From: Chitinophagaceae bacterium
GTDB lineage: Bacteria > Bacteroidota > Bacteroidia > Chitinophagales > Chitinophagaceae
Assembly (NCBI GenBank): GCA_947375185.1
Contig: CANCEU010000012.1
Coordinates: 1-59,559 of the forward strand
Direction of reading: 5' to 3'
Length of the DNA: 59,559 nt
Position 1 is the stretch's first letter. The number at the start of each line of letters is the position of its first letter. Under the pieces are notes generated by a model, which made no database searches, was not told the origin of the DNA, and was given only the letters and a program-made list of their open reading frames with translations. This document shows positions 35,727 to 43,995 of this stretch, piece after piece. The translations under genes and the position numbers were made by a program.

Positions 35727-38483
35727 ATGTTTAGCCCCAAGCAGATGCAGAAATCTCTCCAATTTATTATAGGTATCTTTTTTATTGTTTTATTGACAAA
35801 TACCGGCTTTTCACAGGTTGCTCCTGCGGGTGACTCGGTGTCCCAAATTAATGTCAAATTAATGGGAATCTTCAATCAAAAAAATCCTACAAAATATAAG
35901 ATTCGAAATATTAAAGTAGTGGGTAATCAAAATTTTGATGAAGCACTTTTATTGTCATTATCTACAATTAATGTCGGCGATGAGGTTACCATACCTGGAG
36001 GCGACAACTTTGCCAAAGTAATCCATAAATTGATGGATCAAAATTACTTTAGTGATGTAAGCGTTTACTTGACGGATGTGAAAGATAATCAAATAGATGT
36101 TGAGATAAATGTGGTGGAAAGACCAAGATTGTCGAAATTCAATTTTATTGGAATTCGCAAATCAGATCATGATGAACTTTCAGGTAAAACAGGGTTATTG
36201 CCTAACAGGGTTATAACCGAAAACATGAAAATTACTGCAGTAGAAGGAATTAAAAAATACTACGCTGAAAAAGGTTTCCAAGATGTTAAAGTAACAATCA
36301 AGGAACGTAAGGATGCTACCCGAAAAAATAACTTACTATTAGATTTTGTTGTTGAGAAAGGACCTAAGGTTAGAATCAATAATATCAATTTTGGAGGCAA
36401 CAATATTGATGATGGTAAGTTAAAGAAAAGCCTAAAAGAGATTCATGAAAAATCGAGGCTTACTTTATACCCAATCAATGACAAACCTGTAATTGTAAAA
36501 ACAAATCCATATACGCTTGAAGAATATGTAAAAGAGCATGGCTATTTGACTTTTACAAAGACAAAACAGATATTAAATCCTTACGCAAGAATTACTTTTT
36601 CGTCTTCAAAATTCGATCCAAAAAAATATGATGAGAGTAAGGATAATTTATTGAACTATTATAACTCCTTAGGTTTTAGAGATGCAGTAATTGAAAAAGA
36701 TACGGTTTACCATAATCCTGCTGGCAATTTAAATATTGACATGCAATTAAAAGAGGGGCACAAATATTATTTCGGTAATATCACATGGAGAGGTAATACA
36801 AAGTATCCGGATTCATTGTTATCTACAATTTTGAATATTAAAAAAGGAGCTACTTATAATCGCGAGGTTTTATATAATAAATTAGGTAAAACCCAAACAG
36901 CTGAAGGGGGCGATATTAGCGGATTGTATCAAGATGATGGTTATTTATTTTTTGCAGTTGATCCAATTGAGACCGCTGTATATAATGACACTATCGATTA
37001 TGAAATTAGATTAAGGGAAGGGCCGCAGGCAACTATTAAAACAATTCGAATCACAGGAAACGAGAAAACAAAAGACTTTGTTATTCGAAGAGAAATTAGA
37101 ACGATACCGGGTGATAAATTTAGCCGTTCATTATTAATTCGTTCTCAGCGTGAGATTGCTCAGTTAAACTTTTTTGATCAAGAAAAAATTAGACCTGAGC
37201 CAGTTCCAAATCCTGAAGATGGTACTGTTGACATCAATTATAGTGTTGAAGAAAAATCAAGTGATCAGTTAGAATTGAGTGCAGGTTGGGGTGGATACAT
37301 TGGTTTAACGGGTACATTAGGTGTTACGTTTAACAATTTTTCTTCTAAGAATTTATTTAAAAAATCAGCTTGGGATCCATTACCAATGGGAGATGGCCAA
37401 AAGCTAAGTGTTCGTGTTCAAAGTAATGGTAAGGCATTCAGATCAATTAACACTTCATTTACGGAACCTTGGTTTGGAGGTGTAAAAAGAAATTCTTTAA
37501 CGGTAAGTATTTTTAATACTAAATATGGTCAAACAATTGATCAAGCTACGGGCTTATATAATATAAACGCAGCCGATAATCAATATATATCTACTACAGG
37601 CGCAACGCTTACATTTGGCAAGCAATTGGCTTGGCCAGATGACTATTTTTCTTTTAGTTATGGATTAAACTTTACACGCTATACTTTAAAAAATTATCCG
37701 ATTGATCCTTATAATTTACCCAACTTTAAAAATGGTAATGTAAATAATATCAATATTAAATTGGCATTGCAAAGGACTTCAGTGGATCAGCCATTGTTCC
37801 CAAGAACAGGTTCGACCTTTTTGTTAAGTGGACAGTTTACGCCACCTTATTCATTGATAGATCCAAGTGTAAATACGGGTGCAAATAAATTTGAATTATT
37901 AGAATACCATAAATGGAGATTTAACGGCGAATGGTATATTCCATTGGGTAAGCCAGCAGGAGAAGATCATAATAAACAATTTGTATTGCGCTTTGCAGCT
38001 AAATACGGATTTGTTGGAAGATATAATACGGATTTAAGTATTTCTCCTTTCGAACGATTCCAATTAGGGGATGCCGGCTTAAGTAATCAATTTGCTTTAC
38101 TTGGTTATGATATCATTGCACAAAGAGGGTATCCGGTTTATCAAAATTCTAATCCAAAAATTAATCCTGACCAACAAACTGCCACACAGCACTTTACCAT
38201 TTTCAACAAATATGCAATGGAGGTTAGATATCCATTAAGCTTGGCGGCTAGTAGCACCATTTATGCTTTAGGTTTCTTTGAAGCAGCTAATGGTTGGTAT
38301 AGCATGAAGGATTACAATCCTTTTGAACTACGCCGATCTGTAGGTATTGGAATGCGTTTTTACTTACCTATGTTTGGTTTGTTAGGATTTGATTATGGTA
38401 TTGGTATTGATAGAATGAACGGAACCAATTCACTTAAAGATGCCGGAAGATTTACCTTTATGTTAGGTTACGAACCAGAATAG
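35727..38483 (+). CDS. bamA: Outer membrane protein assembly factor BamA
   Basis: A 918-residue Omp85 protein, the core of the outer-membrane protein insertion machine. Signal peptide to about GFSQ; ATG 35745 is an alternative start. Five POTRA repeats fill residues ~50-480 (examples: KIRNIKVVGNQNFDEALLLS, RLSKFNFIGIRKSDHDEL, YYFGNITWRGNTKYPDSLL, TIKTIRITGNEKTKDFVIRR). The barrel follows, with LELSAGWGGYIGLTGTLGVT and the lid-loop RGYPVY in place of the VRGF type. The last strand is GRFTFMLGYEPE, slightly beyond a normal beta signal. It is somewhat longer than the Proteobacterial form, as usual for Bacteroidota. Confidence 0.96.
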   Translation: MFSPKQMQKSLQFIIGIFFIVLLTNTGFSQVAPAGDSVSQINVKLMGIFNQKNPTKYKIRNIKVVGNQNFDEALLLSLSTINVGDEVTIPGGDNFAKVIHKLMDQNYFSDVSVYLTDVKDNQIDVEINVVERPRLSKFNFIGIRKSDHDELSGKTGLLPNRVITENMKITAVEGIKKYYAEKGFQDVKVTIKERKDATRKNNLLLDFVVEKGPKVRINNINFGGNNIDDGKLKKSLKEIHEKSRLTLYPINDKPVIVKTNPYTLEEYVKEHGYLTFTKTKQILNPYARITFSSSKFDPKKYDESKDNLLNYYNSLGFRDAVIEKDTVYHNPAGNLNIDMQLKEGHKYYFGNITWRGNTKYPDSLLSTILNIKKGATYNREVLYNKLGKTQTAEGGDISGLYQDDGYLFFAVDPIETAVYNDTIDYEIRLREGPQATIKTIRITGNEKTKDFVIRREIRTIPGDKFSRSLLIRSQREIAQLNFFDQEKIRPEPVPNPEDGTVDINYSVEEKSSDQLELSAGWGGYIGLTGTLGVTFNNFSSKNLFKKSAWDPLPMGDGQKLSVRVQSNGKAFRSINTSFTEPWFGGVKRNSLTVSIFNTKYGQTIDQATGLYNINAADNQYISTTGATLTFGKQLAWPDDYFSFSYGLNFTRYTLKNYPIDPYNLPNFKNGNVNNINIKLALQRTSVDQPLFPRTGSTFLLSGQFTPPYSLIDPSVNTGANKFELLEYHKWRFNGEWYIPLGKPAGEDHNKQFVLRFAAKYGFVGRYNTDLSISPFERFQLGDAGLSNQFALLGYDIIAQRGYPVYQNSNPKINPDQQTATQHFTIFNKYAMEVRYPLSLAASSTIYALGFFEAANGWYSMKDYNPFELRRSVGIGMRFYLPMFGLLGFDYGIGIDRMNGTNSLKDAGRFTFMLGYEPE

Positions 38484-38499
38484 AAAAATTATTTTTTTT

Positions 38500-39021
38500 A
38501 TGAAATTGAATAAATTTTGCGCTTTATTAATTGTTAGCTTGTTCATGGGCATAGTTGCCAATGCACAAACTAAATATGCGGTAATCAATACAAAGTATAT
38601 TTTAGAAAAGATCCCAGAATATAAGGATGCGGATAAAAAATTAAAGGAATTAGGGGATCAATGGCAGATTGAAATAGACGGCAAGCAAATGGCACTTGAT
38701 AAAATGTATAAAAACTATGAAGCAGAGCAATTTATGCTTTCAGAGGAATTAAAGAAAAAAAGGGAAGAGGAGCTTTTTTTGAAGGAAAAGGAGTTAAGAG
38801 ATTTACAAAAAAAGCGCTTTGGATATGAGGGTGATTTATTTAAGGAGCGCCAAAAATTAGTCAAACCAATTCAAGATAAAGTATATAATGCAGTGCAAAA
38901 AATGGCCGTATCAAGGTCTTATGACTTCATTTTAGATAAAAGTGAAGGAATAACCATTATATTTGCTGACCCGAAATTGGATAAAAGCGACGAAATTTTA
39001 AGACAATTAGGAATTAATTAG
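38500..39021 (+). CDS. OmpH/Skp family periplasmic chaperone, copy 1
   Basis: A 173-residue protein with a signal peptide (to VANAQ). The start of the mature part, KYAVINTKYILEKIPEYKDA, and the long charged helical hairpin (KMALDKM-KNYEAEQFMLSEE and on to LQKKRFGYEGDLFKER) fit Skp, a trimeric chaperone with tentacle-like coiled coils that carries unfolded outer-membrane proteins. The C-terminal ILDKSEGITIIFADPK completes the body domain. It is 16 bases after bamA and 27 before the second copy. Confidence 0.92.
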   Translation: MKLNKFCALLIVSLFMGIVANAQTKYAVINTKYILEKIPEYKDADKKLKELGDQWQIEIDGKQMALDKMYKNYEAEQFMLSEELKKKREEELFLKEKELRDLQKKRFGYEGDLFKERQKLVKPIQDKVYNAVQKMAVSRSYDFILDKSEGITIIFADPKLDKSDEILRQLGIN

Positions 39022-39048
39022 TAATAACACAAACACAAAAAATAGAGT

Positions 39049-39672
39049 ATGAAAAAAGGTTTTTTATTCGCAGCCATTTTGTTAGTGGCAGCATCTTTCA
39101 CAAACAGTGCTTCAGCACAAGCTCCAGTTAAAATAGGATATTTTGATGAGCAAAGTGTACTTGGATTATTCCCAGGTATTCAAAAGGTTGATTCTTTAAT
39201 GCAATCTTATGTTACTGATACATTACAAGATGAGTACAAATACACAATCAAGCAATTGCAATTACAAGACAGCATATACAGAAAAGACTCTGCTGATTTG
39301 GCTAAAAGACCAAAAGCATTAGAGTTAGCAACTGCTGAGTTGAATAAATTAAAAGTGAAGTATTTTAACTGGCAACAATATCAACAAGAAGCGCAACAAG
39401 CAAAACAAGATCAATTGTTATTGCCTTACAGACAAAAAATATTTGAAGCTTTAAAGCAAGTAATAGATGAGAACAAGTATACATGGGTATTGAATCCAGC
39501 TGCTGTTACTTCTCCTTATTACCAACCGCCATTGGAGCATAACTTAGCAATTAGAGTTGCTAAGAAATTAAATCTTCCTTTACCAAAAGAAATCGAAGAA
39601 GCATTTAGAGTAGCAACAGGCGGAGCTCCAAAAGCTGCTGCAGCACCAGCTAAGGCTCCAGTAAAAAAATAA
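39049..39672 (+). CDS. OmpH/Skp family periplasmic chaperone, copy 2
   Basis: A 207-residue Skp-like protein with a signal peptide (to NSASA), PVKIGYFDEQSVLGLFPG at the mature start, and a Gln/Lys-rich helical region. The C-terminal end is an Ala/Pro/Lys-rich tail (KAAAAPAKAPVKK) like that of the small protein at 15518. It is clearly diverged from copy 1, suggesting different clients. A strong terminator follows and separates it from murI. Confidence 0.9.
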   Translation: MKKGFLFAAILLVAASFTNSASAQAPVKIGYFDEQSVLGLFPGIQKVDSLMQSYVTDTLQDEYKYTIKQLQLQDSIYRKDSADLAKRPKALELATAELNKLKVKYFNWQQYQQEAQQAKQDQLLLPYRQKIFEALKQVIDENKYTWVLNPAAVTSPYYQPPLEHNLAIRVAKKLNLPLPKEIEEAFRVATGGAPKAAAAPAKAPVKK

Positions 39673-39694
39673 GCGTATTTAAAAAATATATTTT

Positions 39695-39735
39695 CTAAGA
39701 ACCTCGTTGTTATGCAACGAGGTTCTTAGTTTTAC
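39695..39735 (+). terminator. Rho-independent terminator after second ompH
   Basis: A perfect 15-bp stem (39695-39709 with 39715-39729) containing CCTCG, a five-base loop TTATG and then TTTTAC. It closes the 31186-39672 envelope run and shows that an in-frame ATG inside the hairpin (39707) is not the murI start. Confidence 0.85.
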
Positions 39736-39751
39736 AACAAGTTTTAAATTT

Positions 39752-40573
39752 ATGTCAGCACCGATAGGCGTTTTTGATAGTGGATATGGAGGCTTAACCA
39801 TATTAAAGGAATTGAAAAAACAATTGCCACAGTATGACTATATCTATTTGGGAGACAATGCGCGCGCGCCTTACGGAACTAGGTCATTCGAAACAGTGTA
39901 TGAGTATACTTTAGAGGCGGTTAAATGGTTTTTTGATCAAGGTTGTTCCTTAGTGATTTTAGCATGTAATACTGCTTCAGCAAAAGCACTTCGAAATATT
40001 CAGCAATTGGATTTACCCAATATAGCACCTAATAAAAGAGTGTTAGGTGTAATAAGACCATCTTCGGAGGTATTGGGTAATTATTCTCAAAGTGGTCATG
40101 TGGGTATTATGGCTACTGTTGGAACAGTGCAAAGTGATAGCTATATCATCGAAATGGCCAAGTTTTTTCCAAATGTTCAAGTGCATCAGCAGGCTTGTCC
40201 AATGTGGGTGCCCCTTATTGAAAATGGGGAATACAATCAACCAGGTGCAGATTACTTTGTAAAAGCTTATTTAGAGCAACTTTTTAGCCAATCTAAGGAC
40301 ATTGACAGCATTTTGCTAGCATGTACGCATTATCCTTTGTTAGAGGCTAAAATCAAAGCTTATTTGCCCGAGGGGGTTAAGCTTATTGCTCAGGGACATA
40401 TTGTAGCTGAAAGTTTAGCGCAATACCTTGATAATCACCCAGAAATAGCGAATCAATGTAGTCAAAATGGGCAGCTTCAATTCTATACTACGGATAATGC
40501 TCAAGCCTTCGAAAAACAGGCAAGTTCCTTCTTTGGACAAAAAATTGAAGCAAAACACACAGATTTAGCTTAG
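39752..40573 (+). CDS. murI: Glutamate racemase
   Basis: A 273-residue enzyme making D-glutamate for peptidoglycan. Family motifs: APIGVFDSGYGGLTILKEL at the N-terminus, YLGDNARAPYG, and the two catalytic cysteines in LACNTASAKA (C72) and LACTHYPLLE (C191). Start ATG 39752 is chosen because the longer frame begins inside the upstream terminator. It probably has its own promoter downstream of that hairpin, although no exact TAnnTTTG is visible in the short gap. Confidence 0.96.
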   Translation: MSAPIGVFDSGYGGLTILKELKKQLPQYDYIYLGDNARAPYGTRSFETVYEYTLEAVKWFFDQGCSLVILACNTASAKALRNIQQLDLPNIAPNKRVLGVIRPSSEVLGNYSQSGHVGIMATVGTVQSDSYIIEMAKFFPNVQVHQQACPMWVPLIENGEYNQPGADYFVKAYLEQLFSQSKDIDSILLACTHYPLLEAKIKAYLPEGVKLIAQGHIVAESLAQYLDNHPEIANQCSQNGQLQFYTTDNAQAFEKQASSFFGQKIEAKHTDLA

Positions 40574-40590
40574 GATTTCAAAAAATACCC

Positions 40591-40598
40591 TATTTTTG
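40591..40598 (+). promoter_or_regulatory. Candidate -7 promoter element TATTTTTG for rpmH
   Basis: Exact TAnnTTTG match 18 bases after murI, implying a leader of about 80 bases before rpmH. A long leader would suit growth-rate or ribosomal-protein control, but no specific structure was identified. Confidence 0.5.
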
Positions 40599-40681
40599 CC
40601 GTCCTTTCACAGGTAGTGGTATGGTGACTGCTATTAAACGTGGAAACAATATTAGCGAACTAAGTAAGTAAAAAAAACAAG

Positions 40682-40837
40682 ATGAAAAGAACCTTCCAAC
40701 CTCATAAGCGTCGTCGTAAATCAGTTCATGGTTTCCGTAAGCGTATGGAATCAGCTAATGGTCGTAAAGTATTAGCAAGCCGCCGTAAGAAAGGACGTAA
40801 GAAACTAACTGTATCTAGCGAGAAAGGATTAAAATAA
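40682..40837 (+). CDS. rpmH: 50S ribosomal protein L34
   Basis: A 51-residue, very basic protein. It opens [20 protein letters not shown] and continues [20 protein letters not shown], the standard bL34 pattern, with a short C-terminal extension ending SSEKGLK. It is followed by a strong terminator and then rnpA, the usual bacterial order. The CDS is short and easily missed by length filters. Confidence 0.97.
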   Translation: MKRTFQPHKRRRKSVHGFRKRMESANGRKVLASRRKKGRKKLTVSSEKGLK

Positions 40838-40869
40838 TTTAATCTCTATCCTTAGAAATTGATATTTTT

Positions 40870-40902
40870 AAAGTCCTCTCGTTTTTCGAGAGGACTTTTT
40901 TA
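40870..40902 (+). terminator. Rho-independent terminator after rpmH
   Basis: A perfect 12-bp stem (40870-40881 with 40887-40898, core GTCCTCTCG), a five-T loop and a T-run to 40901. Placed between rpmH and rnpA, it probably attenuates rather than fully isolates rnpA, whose start is only about 25 bases later. Confidence 0.85.
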
Positions 40903-40925
40903 ATGCCCGCTTTTAAATTTATATT

Positions 40926-41396
40926 TTGCCAAATTTATTTACATATAAAAAAATAGATAAACTTAAAAGTCGCAAACAAACACAACACTTGTTTGCAAAG
41001 GGGCATTCTATGAATGCGTTTCCAATAAAATTAATATACACAATTGAAACAGCGGAAACCCTAAGTCAAATATTGCCTAGTCCTCCATTTAATCTCAATG
41101 AAATTATTGAACTAGGTCAGCTTCAAGCAGGAGTAGGTGCTCCAAGTAGAACTTTTCGCAAAGCAGTTATGCGTAATAGGGTTAAAAGATTATTGCGTGA
41201 AGGGTATCGATTAGAGAAGCCTGCATTCGTTGCCAATGCTGCATTACAGGGGAAACGTGTTAATTTATTTTTTTTATATACTGATAGAGTGGTGCTTCCT
41301 CAGAAAGAGATTCAGGAAAAAATAAAACAGTTGTTAAGTAGGTTTGCTGAAAAATTAAGTAATACAAATAAGGCTACTAATGAAACCAAATTGTAG
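40926..41396 (+). CDS. rnpA: Ribonuclease P protein component
   Basis: A 156-residue protein subunit of the tRNA 5'-processing ribozyme. Start TTG 40926 is chosen because an in-frame stop lies at 40914 and the conserved N-terminal YKKIDKLKSRKQTQHLF needs it. The RNA-binding core is present: RTFRKAVMRNRVKRLLREGY. Compared with the classic ~115-residue form there is an insert of about 25 residues (roughly ETAETLSQILPSPPFNLNEI) before the core. It overlaps nothing and yidD begins six bases after its stop. Confidence 0.92.
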   Translation: MPNLFTYKKIDKLKSRKQTQHLFAKGHSMNAFPIKLIYTIETAETLSQILPSPPFNLNEIIELGQLQAGVGAPSRTFRKAVMRNRVKRLLREGYRLEKPAFVANAALQGKRVNLFFLYTDRVVLPQKEIQEKIKQLLSRFAEKLSNTNKATNETKL

Positions 41397-41402
41397 ACTT
41401 AA

Positions 41403-41636
41403 ATGAAGACGATTAAAAAAATAGTTGCCCTTCCTTTTTTAGGATTAATTCGTTTTTACCAATACGTACTCTCTCCATATTTAGGAGGCAGTAAGTGTAG
41501 ATACACTCCGACTTGCTCTCAATACACTTTAGAAGCTATCCAAAAATACGGCCCTATTAAAGGTATATATTTAGGCGTAAAGCGATTGAGTAAATGTCAT
41601 CCCGGCGGAGGACATGGTTATGACCCTGTTCCATAA
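41403..41636 (+). CDS. yidD: Membrane protein insertion efficiency factor YidD
   Basis: A 77-residue protein with an amphipathic N-terminus ([20 protein letters not shown]) and the family signature [15 protein letters not shown], then [20 protein letters not shown]. YidD assists YidC-dependent membrane insertion. It follows rnpA as in most bacteria. yidC is not in the window. Confidence 0.95.
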   Translation: MKTIKKIVALPFLGLIRFYQYVLSPYLGGSKCRYTPTCSQYTLEAIQKYGPIKGIYLGVKRLSKCHPGGGHGYDPVP

Positions 41637-41650
41637 TTTCATAGACATAA

Positions 41651-41679
41651 AAAAAACCGTCCCATTGAAGAGACGGTTT
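41651..41679 (-). terminator. Rho-independent terminator of sod
   Basis: Read on the minus strand, an 8-bp stem AAACCGTC/GACGGTTT with a ten-base loop and a following T-run (the A-run at 41649-41656 on the plus strand). It ends the superoxide dismutase transcript 23 bases past its stop and may also stop yidD transcripts weakly. Confidence 0.75.
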
Positions 41680-41701
41680 GAAATTCATTGTAGCCTTAAT
41701 A

Positions 41702-42307
41702 TTATTTTGCAGCAGCAAATCGCTCCGCAACTACAGTCCAGTTTACTACATTCCAGAAAGCAGCTAAATAGTCCGCTCTTCTGTTTTGATATTTTAAATA
41801 GTATGCATGTTCCCAAACATCAGCACCTAATAATGGAGTTCCTTTTACTTCAGCAACATCCATTAAAGGATTGTCTTGATTAGGTGTTGAGCTCACTTCT
41901 AATTTTCCGTCTTTAACAATCAACCAAGCCCAGCCACTTCCAAAGCGTGTCATTCCTGCTGCTGCAAATTTTTCTTTGAAAGCATCTAAGCTACCAAAAG
42001 AAGCAGTGATTGCATCAGCTAAAGCACCTGTTGGTGTACCACCTGCGTTTGGAGCTAAGCTAGCCCAAAAAAAGCTATGGTTCCAATGACCGCCACCATT
42101 GTTTCTTACTGCAGGGCTAATAGTCCCAGCTACTGCCACTAGTTCTTCCAAGCTTTTGCCTTCGTTCGGCGTGCCGGCAACTGCTTTGTTTAAATTATCA
42201 ACGTATGCTTGATGATGCTTGCCATGGTGAATTTGCATGGTTAAAGTATCAAAATGTGGTTCTAATGCTTCGTGTGCGTAGGGTAACGCTGGTAAAGTAA
42301 ATGACAT
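41702..42307 (-). CDS. Superoxide dismutase, Fe/Mn type
   Basis: A 201-residue cytoplasmic enzyme. Metal ligands lie in MQIHHGKHH (H27), [10 protein letters not shown] (second His), and [13 protein letters not shown] (Asp and His). The helix [26 protein letters not shown] is split here as [11 protein letters not shown] and FGSGWAWL and is typical. Metal choice between Fe and Mn cannot be told with confidence from these motifs. It has its own promoter element and terminator, so it is monocistronic. Confidence 0.95.
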   Translation of the reverse strand: MSFTLPALPYAHEALEPHFDTLTMQIHHGKHHQAYVDNLNKAVAGTPNEGKSLEELVAVAGTISPAVRNNGGGHWNHSFFWASLAPNAGGTPTGALADAITASFGSLDAFKEKFAAAGMTRFGSGWAWLIVKDGKLEVSSTPNQDNPLMDVAEVKGTPLLGADVWEHAYYLKYQNRRADYLAAFWNVVNWTVVAERFAAAK

Positions 42308-42340
42308 ATTTTTTTATTTAATTGTTTCTTGAATCAGCTT

Positions 42341-42348
42341 CAAAATTA
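42341..42348 (-). promoter_or_regulatory. Candidate -7 promoter element TAATTTTG for sod
   Basis: Exact TAnnTTTG match on the minus strand, giving a leader of about 30 bases before the ATG at 42307. Confidence 0.5.
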
Positions 42349-42406
42349 CACCTGTTTCCCCTGATTTAAACGCTAGCAAAGCATTTTTTCCCTAATTAGG
42401 AAGCGA

Positions 42407-42865
42407 CTATCTCTTAGCTTTGAAAAATGCTTGCATAAGTGAAGCACATTCCTCCTGTAAAATGCCACCAGTAATTGTGGTAGCGGGGTGGAAGGGATTT
42501 TTTTCGGTTACACGGCGGTAACTATTTTTCTCGTCATAGGCTCCAAAAACAATATGGCCTATTTTGTTCCAGTATAATGCCCCGGCACACATCAAGCAAG
42601 GCTCAACAGTAACATATAAAGTAGCTTCTGGTAAATATTTAGATTGTAAACTTTCACAAGCACTCGTAATGGCTAATATTTCGGCATGGGCGGTTACGTC
42701 TTTTAATAATTGCACCTGATTATGGCCCTTGGCCACTACTTTTCCATGCATTACGATTACTGCACCTACAGGCACTTCATCAACGTCAAAGGCCCTCTGT
42801 GCTTGCATGAGGGCCTGACGCATAAATTGTTCGTGGGTATTTTCGAAAGACTCGATACTAGACAC
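42407..42865 (-). CDS. tadA: tRNA-specific adenosine deaminase (TadA-like)
   Basis: A 152-residue zinc deaminase converting wobble A34 to inosine in tRNA-Arg. The zinc and catalytic motifs are HAEILAI (His and proton-shuttle Glu) and PCLMCAGAL (two Cys), with DEVPVGAVIV and KIGHIVFGAYDEKNS typical for TadA/guanine deaminase relatives. Guanine deaminase is a less likely alternative. Its ATG shares one base with the stop of the DUF1080 gene upstream, so it is on that transcript. Confidence 0.88.
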   Translation of the reverse strand: MSSIESFENTHEQFMRQALMQAQRAFDVDEVPVGAVIVMHGKVVAKGHNQVQLLKDVTAHAEILAITSACESLQSKYLPEATLYVTVEPCLMCAGALYWNKIGHIVFGAYDEKNSYRRVTEKNPFHPATTITGGILQEECASLMQAFFKAKR

Positions 42866-43554
42866 TATAATTTTTGAATTTTTATATTTCTATAAGACAC
42901 TTCATTGCCGTGGTCTTGTAAAGCTATATGTCCTGAAAATACTTTTCCAAAATCAGGCATATCACCTTTACCAAATTTTGATCTTCTAATTAATTCCTTC
43001 CAGCTGTCATCGCCTAAGTGTGTTTTAATTACAGTAATATCATTCATCTTTAATTCTAAAACTCCTTTACTTGAGATAACATCTACTTTATTCCATTCAC
43101 CATAAGGCTTAACATGTCCTTCATTACCGACAATTAAGTCGTATAAATTTCCAGCACGGTGGCTAATAATCTTTGCATCAGGATGACCATCATTATCTAA
43201 TACTTGGAATTCAGGACCTGTATAAAATGTATAATCATATTTTTTTGGCTCATCTTGTACAAAAAAGAGAATGCCGCTATTGCCATTTTTAGAAACCTTC
43301 CATTCTAATTGCAAATGAAAATCATTGAAACTTTCATTGGTAACTAAATCACCTCCGCCTTTGCCATTAGTTTTAGCAGTTGGGTCTAAAGTAATGGTAC
43401 CTTCTGTAATTTTCCATGCAACACCTGCAGCTTTTTCACCATAACTATGCCAGCCATTGGTTGTGGTTCCGTCAAATAGGGAAGTCCATTTTTCTTGTGC
43501 ATTAACTTGCGTCAAGGCAAGTATTGCGAATAATGCAAGTGCCATTTTTTTCAT
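42865..43554 (-). CDS. DUF1080 protein, 3-keto-disaccharide hydrolase-like
   Basis: About 229 residues from ATG 43554, with a signal peptide (MKKMALALFAILALTQVNAQ). The body is a concanavalin-like DUF1080 domain: WTSLFDGTTTNGWHSYG at the start, GDLVTNESFNDFHLQLEWKV, NSGILFFVQDE, ISHRAGNLYDLI, GEWNKVDVIS and GHIALQDHGNEVSYRNIKI at the end. Characterised members cleave 3-keto-glycosides, fitting the neighbouring GMC oxidase, cytochrome and TIM-barrel genes. The motif AACGATTGC stands just before the ATG. tadA follows with one shared base. Confidence 0.85.
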   Translation of the reverse strand: MKKMALALFAILALTQVNAQEKWTSLFDGTTTNGWHSYGEKAAGVAWKITEGTITLDPTAKTNGKGGGDLVTNESFNDFHLQLEWKVSKNGNSGILFFVQDEPKKYDYTFYTGPEFQVLDNDGHPDAKIISHRAGNLYDLIVGNEGHVKPYGEWNKVDVISSKGVLELKMNDITVIKTHLGDDSWKELIRRSKFGKGDMPDFGKVFSGHIALQDHGNEVSYRNIKIQKL

Positions 43555-43558
43555 AAGC

Positions 43559-43566
43559 AATCGTTG
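43559..43566 (-). promoter_or_regulatory. AACGATT motif upstream of DUF1080 gene
   Basis: Read in gene direction this is CAACGATT followed by GCTT and the ATG at 43554. It is one of seven AACGATT copies, all in gene orientation, found before five genes of this cluster. Its location next to the start codon suits repression or an RNA-level element better than activation. Confidence 0.5.
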
Positions 43567-43577
43567 GTTTTAAGATC

Positions 43578-43967
43578 CTATTTTTTTAATAATAAAACGT
43601 ATTTAGCTAAAGCTTCTGCGTCATCCTGAGACAATGCAGGATGTGGAGTCATTGGAATAGCTCCCCAGTTACCACTTCCGCCTTTAATGATTTTTTCTGC
43701 AAGCATTTTTACATTCGCATCAGTATTTTCGTATTTCGCTGCTACATCTTTATAAGCAGGTCCAATATTTTTTTCATTTACTTTATGACAAGTTAAACAG
43801 TCGCTTTTGCCTACTAATGCTACTCCTTTTTGATAGTCAGGATTATCGGACAAAGAACTTGTTGATGTACTTGCCGTTGCAGAAGCATCAGCTGTTTTAC
43901 TTTCTTTATTTCCACCACATGCCATTATAGCAACTACTACCACAATTGTACCTAGAACCTTTTTCAT
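43578..43967 (-). CDS. Lipoprotein class I cytochrome c
   Basis: A 129-residue protein. The N-terminus MKKVLGTIVVVVAIMACGGN has a lipobox (IMAC), so it is a lipid-anchored periplasmic protein. A Ser/Thr/Ala linker precedes the haem domain with CLTCH (about residue 60-64) and a candidate distal Met in AIPMTPHPALS. The end is DDAEALAKYVLLLKK. It probably takes electrons from the GMC flavoprotein in the same cluster, as cytochrome subunits do in glucose/gluconate and glucoside-3 dehydrogenases. It lies about 23 bases upstream of the DUF1080 gene on the same strand. Confidence 0.88.
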   Translation of the reverse strand: MKKVLGTIVVVVAIMACGGNKESKTADASATASTSTSSLSDNPDYQKGVALVGKSDCLTCHKVNEKNIGPAYKDVAAKYENTDANVKMLAEKIIKGGSGNWGAIPMTPHPALSQDDAEALAKYVLLLKK

Positions 43968-43995
43968 ACTTTAAATTTTATAGTTTATGATTTGA

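Noticed and set aside
39707..39751. Longer N-terminus for glutamate racemase
   Set aside because: The extra ATG lies inside a perfect terminator hairpin, and the conserved N-terminus begins at the ATG at 39752.
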